DNA of 64,000 nucleotides, taken from assembly GCA_006969385.1 (NCBI GenBank), contig CP030884.1, positions 2,914,001-2,978,000 of the forward strand, in the 5' to 3' direction. Shown one piece after another: positions 43,318-52,965 of this stretch (positions are counted from its first letter, which is position 1; each line of letters begins with the position of its first letter). The notes under the pieces are model-generated. The model made no database searches and was not told the DNA's origin. It was given only the letters and a program-made list of their open reading frames with translations. Origin of the DNA: Planctomycetaceae bacterium (GTDB lineage Bacteria > Planctomycetota > Phycisphaerae > UBA1845 > UTPLA1). The position numbers and the translations under genes were made by a program.

Positions 43318-45156
43318 ATGGCGTACACCTTGCTTGGCAGTTTTAGCGCACAGTTCACTTGGATCGACTGGTCGGTCGTCGCGGGTTATTTCATCTTCAC
43401 GACGTGGCTGGCCACGGCGTTGGCCGGCAAGCAATCGACGATGCGCGATTTCTTTCTCGGCGGGCGCAAGCTGCCCTGGTATGCGGTAAGCGGGTCGATC
43501 ATCGCGACGGAGACGAGCGCGCTGACGTTTGTGATCGTGCCGTTCATCGTGTTTAACACCGGCCCGGAAGGGAATTTGAAGTATCTGCAACTCGGTTTGT
43601 TCGGCTCTATTTTTGCACGAATCATCGTCGGGTATCTGCTCGTGCCCGCCTATTACGAACGCGAGATTTATAGCCCTTACGACTACATGGGCAATCGCCT
43701 CGGCGGTGGTGTGCGGTCGATGACGACGGTCTTGTTCGCCGTGGGCGGCATGCTCTCGCAGTCGGCGCGCGTGTACTTAACGGCCGAAGTATTGCTCGTC
43801 GTATTGAACGATCAACTTACATGGCTGAGCGATAACATCGGCTTGTTCCCCTTGGTGTGGGCGATCGTGTTGATTGCGATCGTTGCGATCGTGTGGACGC
43901 TCATCGGCGGCATTGCGACGGTCATTTGGACCGACGTGTTGCTGTTTTTGTTGTTCCTTGCGGGTGCGGTGATTGCTTTGTTCACGGTGGCGGCCAATCT
44001 CGACGGCGGCTTTCGCGAAATGATCGAAGTGGGTTGGAACGCGCGCGAGACGACGCCGATCGTCGGCGACTGGGGCAAGTTTACTTTCTTCGATTTCTCG
44101 CGCAGCCCGACGCGCGCGTTCACGATTTGGACGGCGGTGATCGCGTCGACGTGGGGCGGCATCGGGCCGTACGGTACGGATCAATTGATCGTACAGCGGC
44201 TCTTTTGTTGTAAGGGGCCGAAGGAAGCGCGTTGGGCGATCATCGGTAGCGCGGCGGGGCAGTTTGTGACGGCAACCGTTGCGTTGGTTGGCATCGGGTT
44301 GTTTGCGTATTACCAGGTCCATCCGCTGACCGGCGACGCGCTGGAATTGTTTAAGGAAAATGGCAATCGCATCTTCTTGATTTTCATCGTGGAAGTGATT
44401 CCGGTCGGTCTGAAAGGGCTGATCATCGCGGCCATTTTTGCGGCGGCCGTGTCGAGTTTGACGAGTATCTTGGCGGCGCTGAGCCAAACGGTGATGTCGG
44501 CGTTTTATCAACCGATGCGCGCGAAGGTATTGGAGCGCAATGGCGTCGCCCACGATCCCGACTCGGATCACGAAGATCGTCACGGCTTGCGTGTCGGGCG
44601 GTTGATGGTCTTGGGCTGGGGCGTGGTGTTGAGCCTTACCGCATACGTCGCGTGGTTGGTATCGAAGGAATACCGTTCGATTCTCGATCTTGGCTTGGCG
44701 CTGGCCGGTTACGTACACGGTGCTTTGTTAGCCGGCTTCTTGTTGGCGTTTCTGCCGCTAAGGGTTAACGGTCGCGGGCTATTGTTTTCAGGGCCGCTGT
44801 CGGTGTTGTGCGTATTTGCAATCGTGTGGCATGAGCCGTGGGCGCACGCGGTTTGTTGGTCGGCGGGCATGATCTTACTTGGTGCTTGGTTGACGGCCGT
44901 GCCTTTCAAGTCACCCGGCTTTGTTCCAAAGACGTTCATTCTGTTGGCGGGCATCGCTTTGATGTTGGTGATTTCGTATCACGGATATTGGAAGGGACCC
45001 TTGAATGAAGCGGGTGAGGTTACGAAGTTACGCCTGGCGTGGCCGTGGTACACACCTGTAGGTAGTTTGGTGGCGTTCACGTGGGGCTACTTGTTGGCGG
45101 GACCAGCACGCGACGACGCGAAGGCAATTCCTGCGGAGGGGGCAACCGCCGCGTGA
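43318..45156 (+). CDS. sodium:solute symporter (SSS family)
   Basis: A 612-residue polytopic membrane protein with about 13-14 hydrophobic helices. It has the SSS family features RDFFLGGRKLPWYAVSGSIIATETSALTFV near the N-terminus, TVIWTDVLLFLLFLAGAVIALF, and the conserved AAIFAAAVSSLTSILAALSQT helix that carries sodium-site residues. It would import a solute with sodium. Its neighbour, the NamZ-like muramidase, makes an amino sugar a candidate substrate, but this is inference. A GNAT gene converges on its 3' side. Confidence 0.9.
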   Translation: MAYTLLGSFSAQFTWIDWSVVAGYFIFTTWLATALAGKQSTMRDFFLGGRKLPWYAVSGSIIATETSALTFVIVPFIVFNTGPEGNLKYLQLGLFGSIFARIIVGYLLVPAYYEREIYSPYDYMGNRLGGGVRSMTTVLFAVGGMLSQSARVYLTAEVLLVVLNDQLTWLSDNIGLFPLVWAIVLIAIVAIVWTLIGGIATVIWTDVLLFLLFLAGAVIALFTVAANLDGGFREMIEVGWNARETTPIVGDWGKFTFFDFSRSPTRAFTIWTAVIASTWGGIGPYGTDQLIVQRLFCCKGPKEARWAIIGSAAGQFVTATVALVGIGLFAYYQVHPLTGDALELFKENGNRIFLIFIVEVIPVGLKGLIIAAIFAAAVSSLTSILAALSQTVMSAFYQPMRAKVLERNGVAHDPDSDHEDRHGLRVGRLMVLGWGVVLSLTAYVAWLVSKEYRSILDLGLALAGYVHGALLAGFLLAFLPLRVNGRGLLFSGPLSVLCVFAIVWHEPWAHAVCWSAGMILLGAWLTAVPFKSPGFVPKTFILLAGIALMLVISYHGYWKGPLNEAGEVTKLRLAWPWYTPVGSLVAFTWGYLLAGPARDDAKAIPAEGATAA

Positions 45157-45302
45157 TTTAGATGACACCTGCACCCATTCACAAGTGACGGCGACTAGCG
45201 ACGAGTTGCTTATCTTCACCAGCGATTAGTTGGTGCCACACTTTGTCAGTCAGTGCCAAACTCAATCAGCCGATACAATGTCGCTGACCATGCATTGGAG
45301 AA

Positions 45303-46217
45303 TCAATCACGATCAAGCGATAGGCGATAGCGCCAAAAGACGCGGTCGACGCGTGCATTCACATGTTTCGCATAGAAACCGATCGGCCCGACCCAGGGGA
45401 TGATCGACGTTCGATGACCGGCAGCGCGCAGGTCGTTGAGGCAGCGCCGCAACAACACGCGGCCGATCGATTTGCCGCGTGCGGCGGGGGTGGTGCCCAT
45501 CGGGCCGAAGAATCCCCATTCGCGATTCTGACTCGAATGGGCGCTAAACGCGATAATCCGATCGTTTTCAAGCGCAAGATGCAGGGCCGCAGGAGTTTGC
45601 GCGCAGGCCAAGGCCGCTTCCAGTCGCCACGCCGGTCCGAATTGTTCACCAAAAAAATCATCCAAGAGTTTGTGGTCTTCGGTCGTCGCGCGCCGAACCG
45701 CTACGCCAATTTTTTTCAGCCGGTCTTCGTCCTCGGCGGTTTCAAATTCATAGTCGAGTGGGGCGATGAGATTGGCGCAGTCGCTGAAACGCTCAAACCC
45801 GTGGTGTTCCAGAAAGCAGAGCGCCGGCGTGTAACGCGGATCGAGACCGGGCGTGAAGTAATTACCCGGCATGGCCAATGCTTCGACCTGTTGAATGCCT
45901 ACAGCGCGCCACGCGTCAATGGCCTGTTGAAGCAATATCGACGCGGCGTTTTGACGCTGGTGCGTCGCCGCCGTAGCGAATAACCCGAGCCAACCTTTGG
46001 ATTCCGTCGCGCGCGTTACGGAGTGCATAAAGCCAACGGTGTTCTCGTTATCTTTGGCGAGCAGCACGCGGTAGGCATCGAGGTCGGGGCTGGGGTTGCG
46101 AAAAAGCTTTTCTTCCAGCAGGTCGATGCCGAACGTATCGTATTGAAATGCACCACGCGCGATGTCATAAATCGCCGTGAGGTCGCTCGTTTCTGCGGTA
46201 ACGATTGTTATATGCAC
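45303..46217 (-). CDS. GNAT-family N-acetyltransferase
   Basis: A 304-residue protein with probably two GNAT domains. In the first, TVGFMHSVTRA and WLGLFATAATHQRQNAASILL give strand 4 and the acetyl-CoA loop (Q-R-Q-N-A-A, a variant of R/QxxGxG/A). In the second, IIAFSAHSSQNREWGFFGPMGTTPAARGKSIGRVLL has the better loop ARGKSIG. The acceptor is unknown. It is transcribed alone, convergent with the symporter gene. Confidence 0.82.
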   Translation of the reverse strand: MHITIVTAETSDLTAIYDIARGAFQYDTFGIDLLEEKLFRNPSPDLDAYRVLLAKDNENTVGFMHSVTRATESKGWLGLFATAATHQRQNAASILLQQAIDAWRAVGIQQVEALAMPGNYFTPGLDPRYTPALCFLEHHGFERFSDCANLIAPLDYEFETAEDEDRLKKIGVAVRRATTEDHKLLDDFFGEQFGPAWRLEAALACAQTPAALHLALENDRIIAFSAHSSQNREWGFFGPMGTTPAARGKSIGRVLLRRCLNDLRAAGHRTSIIPWVGPIGFYAKHVNARVDRVFWRYRLSLDRD

Positions 46218-46574
46218 GTGTAGCCCTTAATGATTGTGATTCCGCTGTTCATCAGTAGCTTACCGAGTTTTTATCTGATACGACACGAAACGAAATAGTC
46301 TCCATTTTAATGGCTGTGCGGCAGCGTTAGTCGGGCTTGAAAGGCATGACGCTTAGACCACTTCACGAATTACTGTGCCCTCGGGTGAATTATCAGCATT
46401 CACCGGCTCTTAGCCGGTGCCATAGCGCGGCAATCGCTCTAAAACGTGGACGGGTCAATTAGCGGCGTGGTGTTTGGTGGTTTTGACCCTTGTAATCGGT
46501 TATGTTGGGTGCGTGCGTAACGAAGGAAAGCGGAGTATGGCTGCACGGGGCGACCAATCGCTAAAAGGGGAACC
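46218..46574. promoter_or_regulatory. divergent intergenic region with hairpin
   Basis: It separates the minus-strand GNAT gene from the plus-strand DUF1501 operon. A perfect 7-bp stem at 46401-46407/46413-46419 with a 5-base loop is visible. I see no clear promoter consensus and no gene. Confidence 0.4.
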
Positions 46575-47918
46575 ATGACGCATACGTGCAATGACGGAAC
46601 CTGCGGCGGGGGCGATCACACGCGACCTTCGCGGCGCGACTTTCTTTATGTCGGTCTCGTGGGCGGCCTTGGCCTGACGTTGCCGGATTTTCTGCGGCAG
46701 CAAGCGTTTGCCGATCAGAAAGACTACGCATTAAAGACGCCCGTCGCCGATTCGATCATTCATATCTTTCTGCCCGGCGGCATGTCGGCGCAGGAATCGT
46801 TCGACCCGAAGCCATTCGCGCCGCCGGAATATCGCGGGCCCTATTCGGCGATCAACACCGTACTACCCGGCGTGCAATTCAGCGAACACCTGCCGCATAC
46901 GGCGAAGATCGCCGACCGCATCACGGTTTGCCGCGGCATGACGCACGGCGAAGCGGCGCACGAGCGCGGCACGCACAACATGTTCACGGGTTACCGCCCG
47001 AGCGGGGCGTTGCAGTTTCCGTCGATGGGCTCGGTCGTGTCGCACGAGTTGGGGCCGGGCAGCGATTTGCCGCCGTACGTATGTGTACCGAGTATTCCGA
47101 ACGAGTACGCGGGCACGGGGTATTTAAGCACGCGTTACGGCCCGTTTGCGTTGGGCTCCGATCCGGCGCAGGGCGATTTCAAGGTGCGCGATCTTTCATT
47201 GCCGGGCGATGTCGATCATCAGCGCTTCGCGCGGCGGCAGGCGTTGCTCGAAACGGTGGATAGCCATTTTCGCGCGCTCGAAAACGCGGATGTGCTCGAC
47301 GCGATGGATGCGTTTTATCAGCGCGCGTACACGATGATCAGCTCGAAGCAGGCGCGCGAGGCGTTTAATCTTGCCGCAGAACCGGACGCCCTGCGCGACG
47401 CGTACGGTCGTAATGAAGCCGGGCAGCGTATGTTGTTAGCCCGGCGCTTGACGGAAGCGGGCGTGCGGTTTGTATCGCTCGTGTATGGCAGTTGGGATCA
47501 TCACGCCAACATCGCGGGCGGTGCCAAGGATCAATTGCGCGCGTTTGATCAGGCATACGCGCAGCTTATTCGCGATTTGGACGAGCGCGGTCGCTTGGAG
47601 CGCACGTTGGTGATGGTGACGACGGAGTTCGGTCGCACGCCCAAGATCAACGGCGACGGCGGGCGCGATCACTGGCCGCGTGTGTTCAGCATCGCATTGG
47701 CAGGCGGCGGCGTGCAGCGCGGCTTGGTGTACGGCGCATCGGATGCGACCGGCGGCGGACCGGATCTCGACGCGCTGACCGTCGAGGATTTGGCGACGAC
47801 GATTTACAACCAGTTGGGGATTGTCGCGGATAAAGAGTTAATGGCACCGGGCGGCCGACCGGTCGAAATCGTCAACGGCGGCAAGGTGATTACGGACATT
47901 CTGGCCAAGCCCGCCTGA
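46575..47918 (+). CDS. DUF1501 protein, Tat-exported
   Basis: A 447-residue member of the DUF1501 family, expanded in planctomycetes and related in fold to alkaline-phosphatase/sulfatase-like enzymes. A twin-arginine motif, SRRDFLYVG, is near residue 20, followed by a hydrophobic stretch, so folded export is expected. Family segments are HIFLPGGMSAQESFDPK, GEAAHERGTHNMFTGY, FVSLVYGSWDHHANI, LVMVTTEFGRTPKINGDGGRDHWPRVFSIALAGGGV. It begins an operon with pre-peptidase-domain, DUF1549/DUF1553 and PSCyt1 genes. The reaction is unknown. Confidence 0.93.
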   Translation: MTHTCNDGTCGGGDHTRPSRRDFLYVGLVGGLGLTLPDFLRQQAFADQKDYALKTPVADSIIHIFLPGGMSAQESFDPKPFAPPEYRGPYSAINTVLPGVQFSEHLPHTAKIADRITVCRGMTHGEAAHERGTHNMFTGYRPSGALQFPSMGSVVSHELGPGSDLPPYVCVPSIPNEYAGTGYLSTRYGPFALGSDPAQGDFKVRDLSLPGDVDHQRFARRQALLETVDSHFRALENADVLDAMDAFYQRAYTMISSKQAREAFNLAAEPDALRDAYGRNEAGQRMLLARRLTEAGVRFVSLVYGSWDHHANIAGGAKDQLRAFDQAYAQLIRDLDERGRLERTLVMVTTEFGRTPKINGDGGRDHWPRVFSIALAGGGVQRGLVYGASDATGGGPDLDALTVEDLATTIYNQLGIVADKELMAPGGRPVEIVNGGKVITDILAKPA

Positions 47919-47937
47919 TTCGATACCGGTGATTCGC

Positions 47938-50412
47938 ATGCGTCGCACGCTACTGCTTTCAGTTTCCATCATGCTTTGCGCGCTGGGTCATGCGGTTGCT
48001 GCCGCGCCGGAATTGCATCGTGTCGATCCGCCCGGCGGCACGCGCGGTGCGGAGTTGGATTTAACGCTGCGCGGTAAGCGGCTTGCCGATGTGCAGGAGA
48101 TTCTTTTCTACGACGGCGGCATTGAGGTGTTATCGATCTCGTCGCCGGAGCCAGATGTGGCGGTGGCAAAGCTGCGGGTTACGCCGACATGTCGAATCGG
48201 TGAACACGCGTTGCGGCTGCGCACGGCCAGCGGCATCTCCGAGATGCGCACGTTTCACGTGGGGGCCTTGCCGACGGTTGCCGAGCTGGAACCGAACAGC
48301 GATTTCGCGCAACCGCAAGTGATCGAACTAAACCAAACGGTATTCGGCGTGGTCGAAAACGAAGATGTCGATCATTTCGCCGTCGCGGCGAACGCGGGAC
48401 AGCGGATTAGTGCCGAGATTGAGGCGATTCGATTGGGCGAAACGATGTTCGACCCGTACGTTGCGATTTTGGACGCTCAGCGTTTCGAACTCGACGCGTG
48501 CGATGATTCGGCATTGGGCCTGCAGGATTCGGTGGTTTCAATAGTCGCGCCGGAAGACGGCACTTACATCGTGCAGGTGCGCGAAGCTGCCTACGGCGGC
48601 AGCGGCGCGTGTCGCTATCGATTGCACGTCGGAACGTTTCCGCGACCGCGCGTGACGTTTCCAATTGGCGGCAAGCCGGGCGAATCGTTGGCGGTGCGAC
48701 ATCTCGGTGATGCTGCCGGTGAAATTGCAGAGACTGTCGTGCTGCCGGATACGCAGGTGGAGCGTTGGCCGGTATTGGCGACCGACGAGCACGGTGCGGC
48801 ACCGTCGCCGACATGGATGCGTGTGTCGAAACATACGAATGTGCTAGAGCCAACGACAGATGGCGCAAAGTTGGAAGCGGTCACACCGCCGTTGGCATTT
48901 AACGGGATTCTCACTTCGGAGAACGAGCGCGACCGATTTCAAGTTACGCTGAAAAAGGAACAGGAATACGAAATTCGCCTGTTGGCACGCAGCCATCGTT
49001 CGCCGTTGGATGGCGTCATCAATATTTTTGGCGCGGATGGCAAACATCTGAAGGGTAACGACGATTCGCAACGCGGCGTGGATAGCACGATGCGGTTTCG
49101 CGCGCCGGCGGATGGCGTGTACGACGTGCGCATTCGCGATCATCTCGGGCGCGGCGGGCCGTTGTTTGTATATCGCTTGGAGATTGACGCACCGCAGCCG
49201 AGTTTAGCACTGTCGATTGAGAAATATAACTCGCGCGCATATCAGTATCGTCAGACGATTCCGGTGGCGCAAGGTAATCGCACGGCCGCACTGTTGCGCG
49301 TTCAACGCAGCGATGTGAGTGGGGTGGTTGCGATTGAAACGGAATTGCCCGCCGGCGTTTCTTGTGATGCGCCGGAAATAATGGCCGACGTGCAACACGT
49401 GCCGGTCGTGTTTAGCGCCGCGGCGGATGCGGCCATAGCGGGCGGGCTTTATCCGTTGCGCGGTCGAATTGCGCGCGAGGGTGGCGACATCATCGGTGGG
49501 TTCGAACAAACTGTGCCGTTGGTGATCGCGCCGCCGAACGAAACGATTTACTATCAAGTGCAACTCGACCGCGTGGCGATGGCCGTGACGCAACCCGCAC
49601 CCTTTAAGATCAATCTGGAGCAACCGGCAGTGCCGTTGGTGCAAGCGGGGCGGCAGGATTTGAAGGTGTCGGTCGAGCGTGTTGAAGGCTACGACGAAGC
49701 GATTGAGGCGCGCATTTTGTGGGGCCCGCCCGGCGTGTCGTTTCCCGGTTCGATCAATATTCCCAAGGGCGTGAACCAAGCGATTTATACGGTGACGGCA
49801 GCGGGCGATGCACCGCCGCGCACGTGGCCGATGGTGATCATCGCGCGCGGGCCACATGACGGTGGCGAGCGGTGGGTGTCGTCGCAACGGGTGGATTTAA
49901 CGGTGACCGAGCCGTTCATTTCTGGCAGCATTCAAATGGTCGCGGCCGAACAGGGGCAAACGGCGGCGGTTATCTGCGCGCTGCAACAGAAAAAGCCGTT
50001 CGAAGGCGACGCGACGATAAGCTTGCTCAATCTACCGCCCAAGACGAAGACGGCGATCGGTAGTATCAAGGCTGCTGACGACCAAACCGTCTTTGATGTG
50101 GCCATCGAGAAAGACGCGCCGTGCGGTAAACACAAGAACATCTTTTGCGAAGCGGTTGTGATGCAAAATGGACATCCGATCGTGCATCGATTCGCATTCG
50201 GAAGCGAGTTGCGAATCGATGCGCCGCGCGTGGCAGTGGTCGAAACCAAGCCGCCCGAGGCCGCCAAGCCCGAGCAACCTGCGAAACCCGAACCGCCCAA
50301 GCCGGCACCGAAGAAACCGTTGAGTCGTCTCGAACAATTGCGCCAAGCCGCCGCGGACCGCGATCAGGCCGAAAAAGCCGACGCGGACGGCGCGAAATCC
50401 GAATCAAAATGA
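47938..50412 (+). CDS. secreted protein with pre-peptidase C-terminal (PPC)-type domains
   Basis: A protein of about 824 residues, 19 bases after the DUF1501 stop. I chose ATG 47938; an in-frame GTG at 47929 is possible. A signal peptide (MRRTLLLSVSIMLCALGHAVAAA) is followed by an IPT-like segment (VDPPGGTRGAELDLTLRGKRL). At least two PPC-like beta domains show DVDHFAVAANAGQRISAEIEAIRLG and DRFQVTLKKEQEYEIRLLARS, each with YVVQVREA/YDVRIRDH strands. The tail is rich in Lys, Pro, Ala and Glu and ends in a charged helix. It probably acts in the periplasm or cell envelope with the DUF1501 and DUF1549 proteins. The stop overlaps an ATG of the next frame. Confidence 0.82.
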   Translation: MRRTLLLSVSIMLCALGHAVAAAPELHRVDPPGGTRGAELDLTLRGKRLADVQEILFYDGGIEVLSISSPEPDVAVAKLRVTPTCRIGEHALRLRTASGISEMRTFHVGALPTVAELEPNSDFAQPQVIELNQTVFGVVENEDVDHFAVAANAGQRISAEIEAIRLGETMFDPYVAILDAQRFELDACDDSALGLQDSVVSIVAPEDGTYIVQVREAAYGGSGACRYRLHVGTFPRPRVTFPIGGKPGESLAVRHLGDAAGEIAETVVLPDTQVERWPVLATDEHGAAPSPTWMRVSKHTNVLEPTTDGAKLEAVTPPLAFNGILTSENERDRFQVTLKKEQEYEIRLLARSHRSPLDGVINIFGADGKHLKGNDDSQRGVDSTMRFRAPADGVYDVRIRDHLGRGGPLFVYRLEIDAPQPSLALSIEKYNSRAYQYRQTIPVAQGNRTAALLRVQRSDVSGVVAIETELPAGVSCDAPEIMADVQHVPVVFSAAADAAIAGGLYPLRGRIAREGGDIIGGFEQTVPLVIAPPNETIYYQVQLDRVAMAVTQPAPFKINLEQPAVPLVQAGRQDLKVSVERVEGYDEAIEARILWGPPGVSFPGSINIPKGVNQAIYTVTAAGDAPPRTWPMVIIARGPHDGGERWVSSQRVDLTVTEPFISGSIQMVAAEQGQTAAVICALQQKKPFEGDATISLLNLPPKTKTAIGSIKAADDQTVFDVAIEKDAPCGKHKNIFCEAVVMQNGHPIVHRFAFGSELRIDAPRVAVVETKPPEAAKPEQPAKPEPPKPAPKKPLSRLEQLRQAAADRDQAEKADADGAKSESK

Positions 50413-50507
50413 TGTTAACCAATCTCCATCTACAAACGCGTCGAGCGACCATGAGATTTGCTACGTTTGGCGACGGACGGCAGCCAAACGTGCAGGCAAC
50501 GTGGCGG

Positions 50508-52949
50508 ATGCAACGCATTATTCTTGTCGCATTGATGCTTACGGCATGCGTTACAACCTGCGCGTTTGCTCAAGCGCAGCCGGAAGAAAACACGAAAAAG
50601 CCAGGGCGATTGGAAGTGTACCCGTCCACGGTTGAGTTAACCGGCGCGAAAGACTTTCAACACATCGTGATTCGCAGCGTCGGTGACAATGGCATCACGC
50701 GCGATGTGACAGACACCGCCACGATTGAATCGGGCGATACCAATGTCGTGTTCGTTTCCGACGGTCGCGTGCGGGCGTGGGGCAATGGCGAATCGCACTT
50801 GGCTGTTACGTACGACGGTCAAACGCTGCAAATGCCGGTGAAGGTTACCAAGGTCGAACATCAACGTGCCGTTAGCCTGCGTTTGGATGTAATTCCGACG
50901 CTTACGAGCGCGGGTTGTAACAACGGTAGCTGCCACGGCTCGGCGCGCGGGCAGGATGGTTTTCACCTTTCGCTCTTTGGCTACGATCCGAACGGCGATC
51001 ATTACGCGATGACGCGCGAGTTGCCCGGTCGTCGGTTGAACTTTGCCCGGCCCGCCGAGAGTTTATTGGTGAAAAAGGCCGTCGGTCGGGCGCCGCACAC
51101 GGGCGGGAAGCTGTTCGATCTGGATAGTCATTACGCGCGAACGTTGATCGAATGGATCGAGCGCGGCGCGCCGAACGATCCGGCCGATATCGCTCACGTG
51201 ACGCACATCGATGTGTTCCCGCCGGACATGGTGCTGACGGCAGGCGGCGAACCGCAACGGATGATCGTGCGGTCGTATTACTCCGACGGCACTAATCGGG
51301 ATGTGACAGAACTCGCGACGCTGATGAGCAATAACGATGTGTGCGCACGCGTTGATACATCGGGTCGCGTTACGCCGGGGCAGCGCGGTGAGGCGCAACT
51401 GTTGGCGCGGTTCGACGTGCATAGCGTCGGCATTCCGGTGATCGTGATTCCCGCCGATGCGCCGACGGTCTCACCGCCGCAGCCGGCCAATTACATCGAT
51501 GAATTCGTGCATAAGAAGCTGGTCAACCTGCGCATCCAGCCGTCGGATGTGTGCACCGACGATGTGTTTCTGCGCCGCGCGCACATCGATCTCACCGGTA
51601 TGTTGCCGACGCCCGAGGCGCATGCGGCGTTTATTGGTGACGAGCGTCCGGACAAGCGGGCTCGGTTGATCGACGAGTTGTTGCAGCGCAAAGAGTTTGT
51701 CGAATTGTGGGTGATGCAGTGGGCCGAGCGCATGCAAATCCGCTCGACGCTCGAAGTCAGCTACAAGGCGATGTTGCTTTATTACAACTGGTTGCAGGAA
51801 CGGCTCGCGGCGGACATGCCGTTGAACGAGATCGTGCGCGAGTTGCTATCGGCGACGGGCGGCACGTTTACGAGCCCGGCGACCAACTTTTATCAGTTGG
51901 AACGCGACACGCTAAAACTGTCGGAGAATGTGGCGCAGTCATTTCTCGGCGCGCGGATGCAATGCGCGCAGTGTCACAACCATCCGTTCGACCGCTGGAC
52001 CATGGATGATTATTACAGCTTTGCGGCGTTCTTCGCGCAAGTCGGACGCAAACCGGCCGAAGACCCGCGCGAGACGATTGTGTTTAACAATCGCAATGGT
52101 GAAGTGAACCATCCGGTCGGCAATCGCGCGATGCCGCCGCGATTTTTGGGTGGCCCCGCGCCGGATATCAAGGGACGGGATCGCCGCGTCGTGTTGGCCG
52201 AGTGGTTGACGTCCAAAGACAACGATATGTTTGCGCGGAATGTGGCGAATATGGTGTGGGCGCACTTCTTCGGGCGTGGCATTGTCGATCCTGTCGATGA
52301 CGTCCGGGTGAGCAACCCGCCGTCGAATGGGCCATTGCTCGACGCGCTGGCCGAGCGGTTGGTGGCTTATAACTACGATCTGCGCAGGTTTGTGCGCGAC
52401 ATCTGTAACTCGCGCACCTATCAGCTGTCGGCCAAGACGAACCCGACCAATGCGGAGGATCAGCGTAACTTTTCACACGCCGCGATCCGACGCATTCGCA
52501 GCGAAGTGTTGCTCGACTGCATCAGCCAAGTGACCGGAGCGCCGAACAAGTTTAAAGGCTTGCCTTTGGGGGCCCGCGCGGTGCAGATCGCCGACGGGAA
52601 CGTATCGAACTATTTCTTGACGACATTCGGGCGCGCTAAGCGCGAAACGGTTTGCACTTGCGAAGTGGTGATGGAACCGAACTTGTCGCAGGCGTTGCAT
52701 TTGATCAACGGCGATTCGGTCAATCAGAAGATCGCGGAAGGCAGTCTCGTGAAGGGGCTTGTCGATGCTGGTAAACCGCCGGAGGCGATCGTCGATCACC
52801 TGTATGTTGCCTGCTTGTCGCGTGTGCCGACGGATACCGAGCGGACGAAATTACATGAGGTGTTGGCTATGGCCGAAGACAAAACGGCGGCGTTAAACGA
52901 TCTGTTTTGGGCGCTGCTGAACAGCAAGGAGTTTATGTTTAATCATTGA
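50508..52949 (+). CDS. DUF1549/DUF1553 planctomycete cytochrome-associated protein
   Basis: About 813 residues. I chose ATG 50508 because it opens a signal peptide (MQRIILVALMLTACVTTCAFAQA). ATG 50409, overlapping the previous stop, and ATG 50451 are alternatives. After a BIG2-like beta domain comes a CNNGSCHGS segment with GFHLSLFGYDP, then DUF1549 (EFVHKKLVNLRIQPSDVCTDDVFLRRAHIDLTGMLPT) with MQCAQCHNHPFDRW, a c-type haem-like CxxCH. DUF1553 follows (GRDRRVVLAEWLTSKDNDMFARNVANMVWAHFFGRGIVDPVDD ... LVAYNYDLRRFVRDICNSRTYQLS). The function of this large planctomycete family is not established. Confidence 0.9.
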   Translation: MQRIILVALMLTACVTTCAFAQAQPEENTKKPGRLEVYPSTVELTGAKDFQHIVIRSVGDNGITRDVTDTATIESGDTNVVFVSDGRVRAWGNGESHLAVTYDGQTLQMPVKVTKVEHQRAVSLRLDVIPTLTSAGCNNGSCHGSARGQDGFHLSLFGYDPNGDHYAMTRELPGRRLNFARPAESLLVKKAVGRAPHTGGKLFDLDSHYARTLIEWIERGAPNDPADIAHVTHIDVFPPDMVLTAGGEPQRMIVRSYYSDGTNRDVTELATLMSNNDVCARVDTSGRVTPGQRGEAQLLARFDVHSVGIPVIVIPADAPTVSPPQPANYIDEFVHKKLVNLRIQPSDVCTDDVFLRRAHIDLTGMLPTPEAHAAFIGDERPDKRARLIDELLQRKEFVELWVMQWAERMQIRSTLEVSYKAMLLYYNWLQERLAADMPLNEIVRELLSATGGTFTSPATNFYQLERDTLKLSENVAQSFLGARMQCAQCHNHPFDRWTMDDYYSFAAFFAQVGRKPAEDPRETIVFNNRNGEVNHPVGNRAMPPRFLGGPAPDIKGRDRRVVLAEWLTSKDNDMFARNVANMVWAHFFGRGIVDPVDDVRVSNPPSNGPLLDALAERLVAYNYDLRRFVRDICNSRTYQLSAKTNPTNAEDQRNFSHAAIRRIRSEVLLDCISQVTGAPNKFKGLPLGARAVQIADGNVSNYFLTTFGRAKRETVCTCEVVMEPNLSQALHLINGDSVNQKIAEGSLVKGLVDAGKPPEAIVDHLYVACLSRVPTDTERTKLHEVLAMAEDKTAALNDLFWALLNSKEFMFNH

Positions 52950-52965
52950 GTTCGGGAGACGTTGC

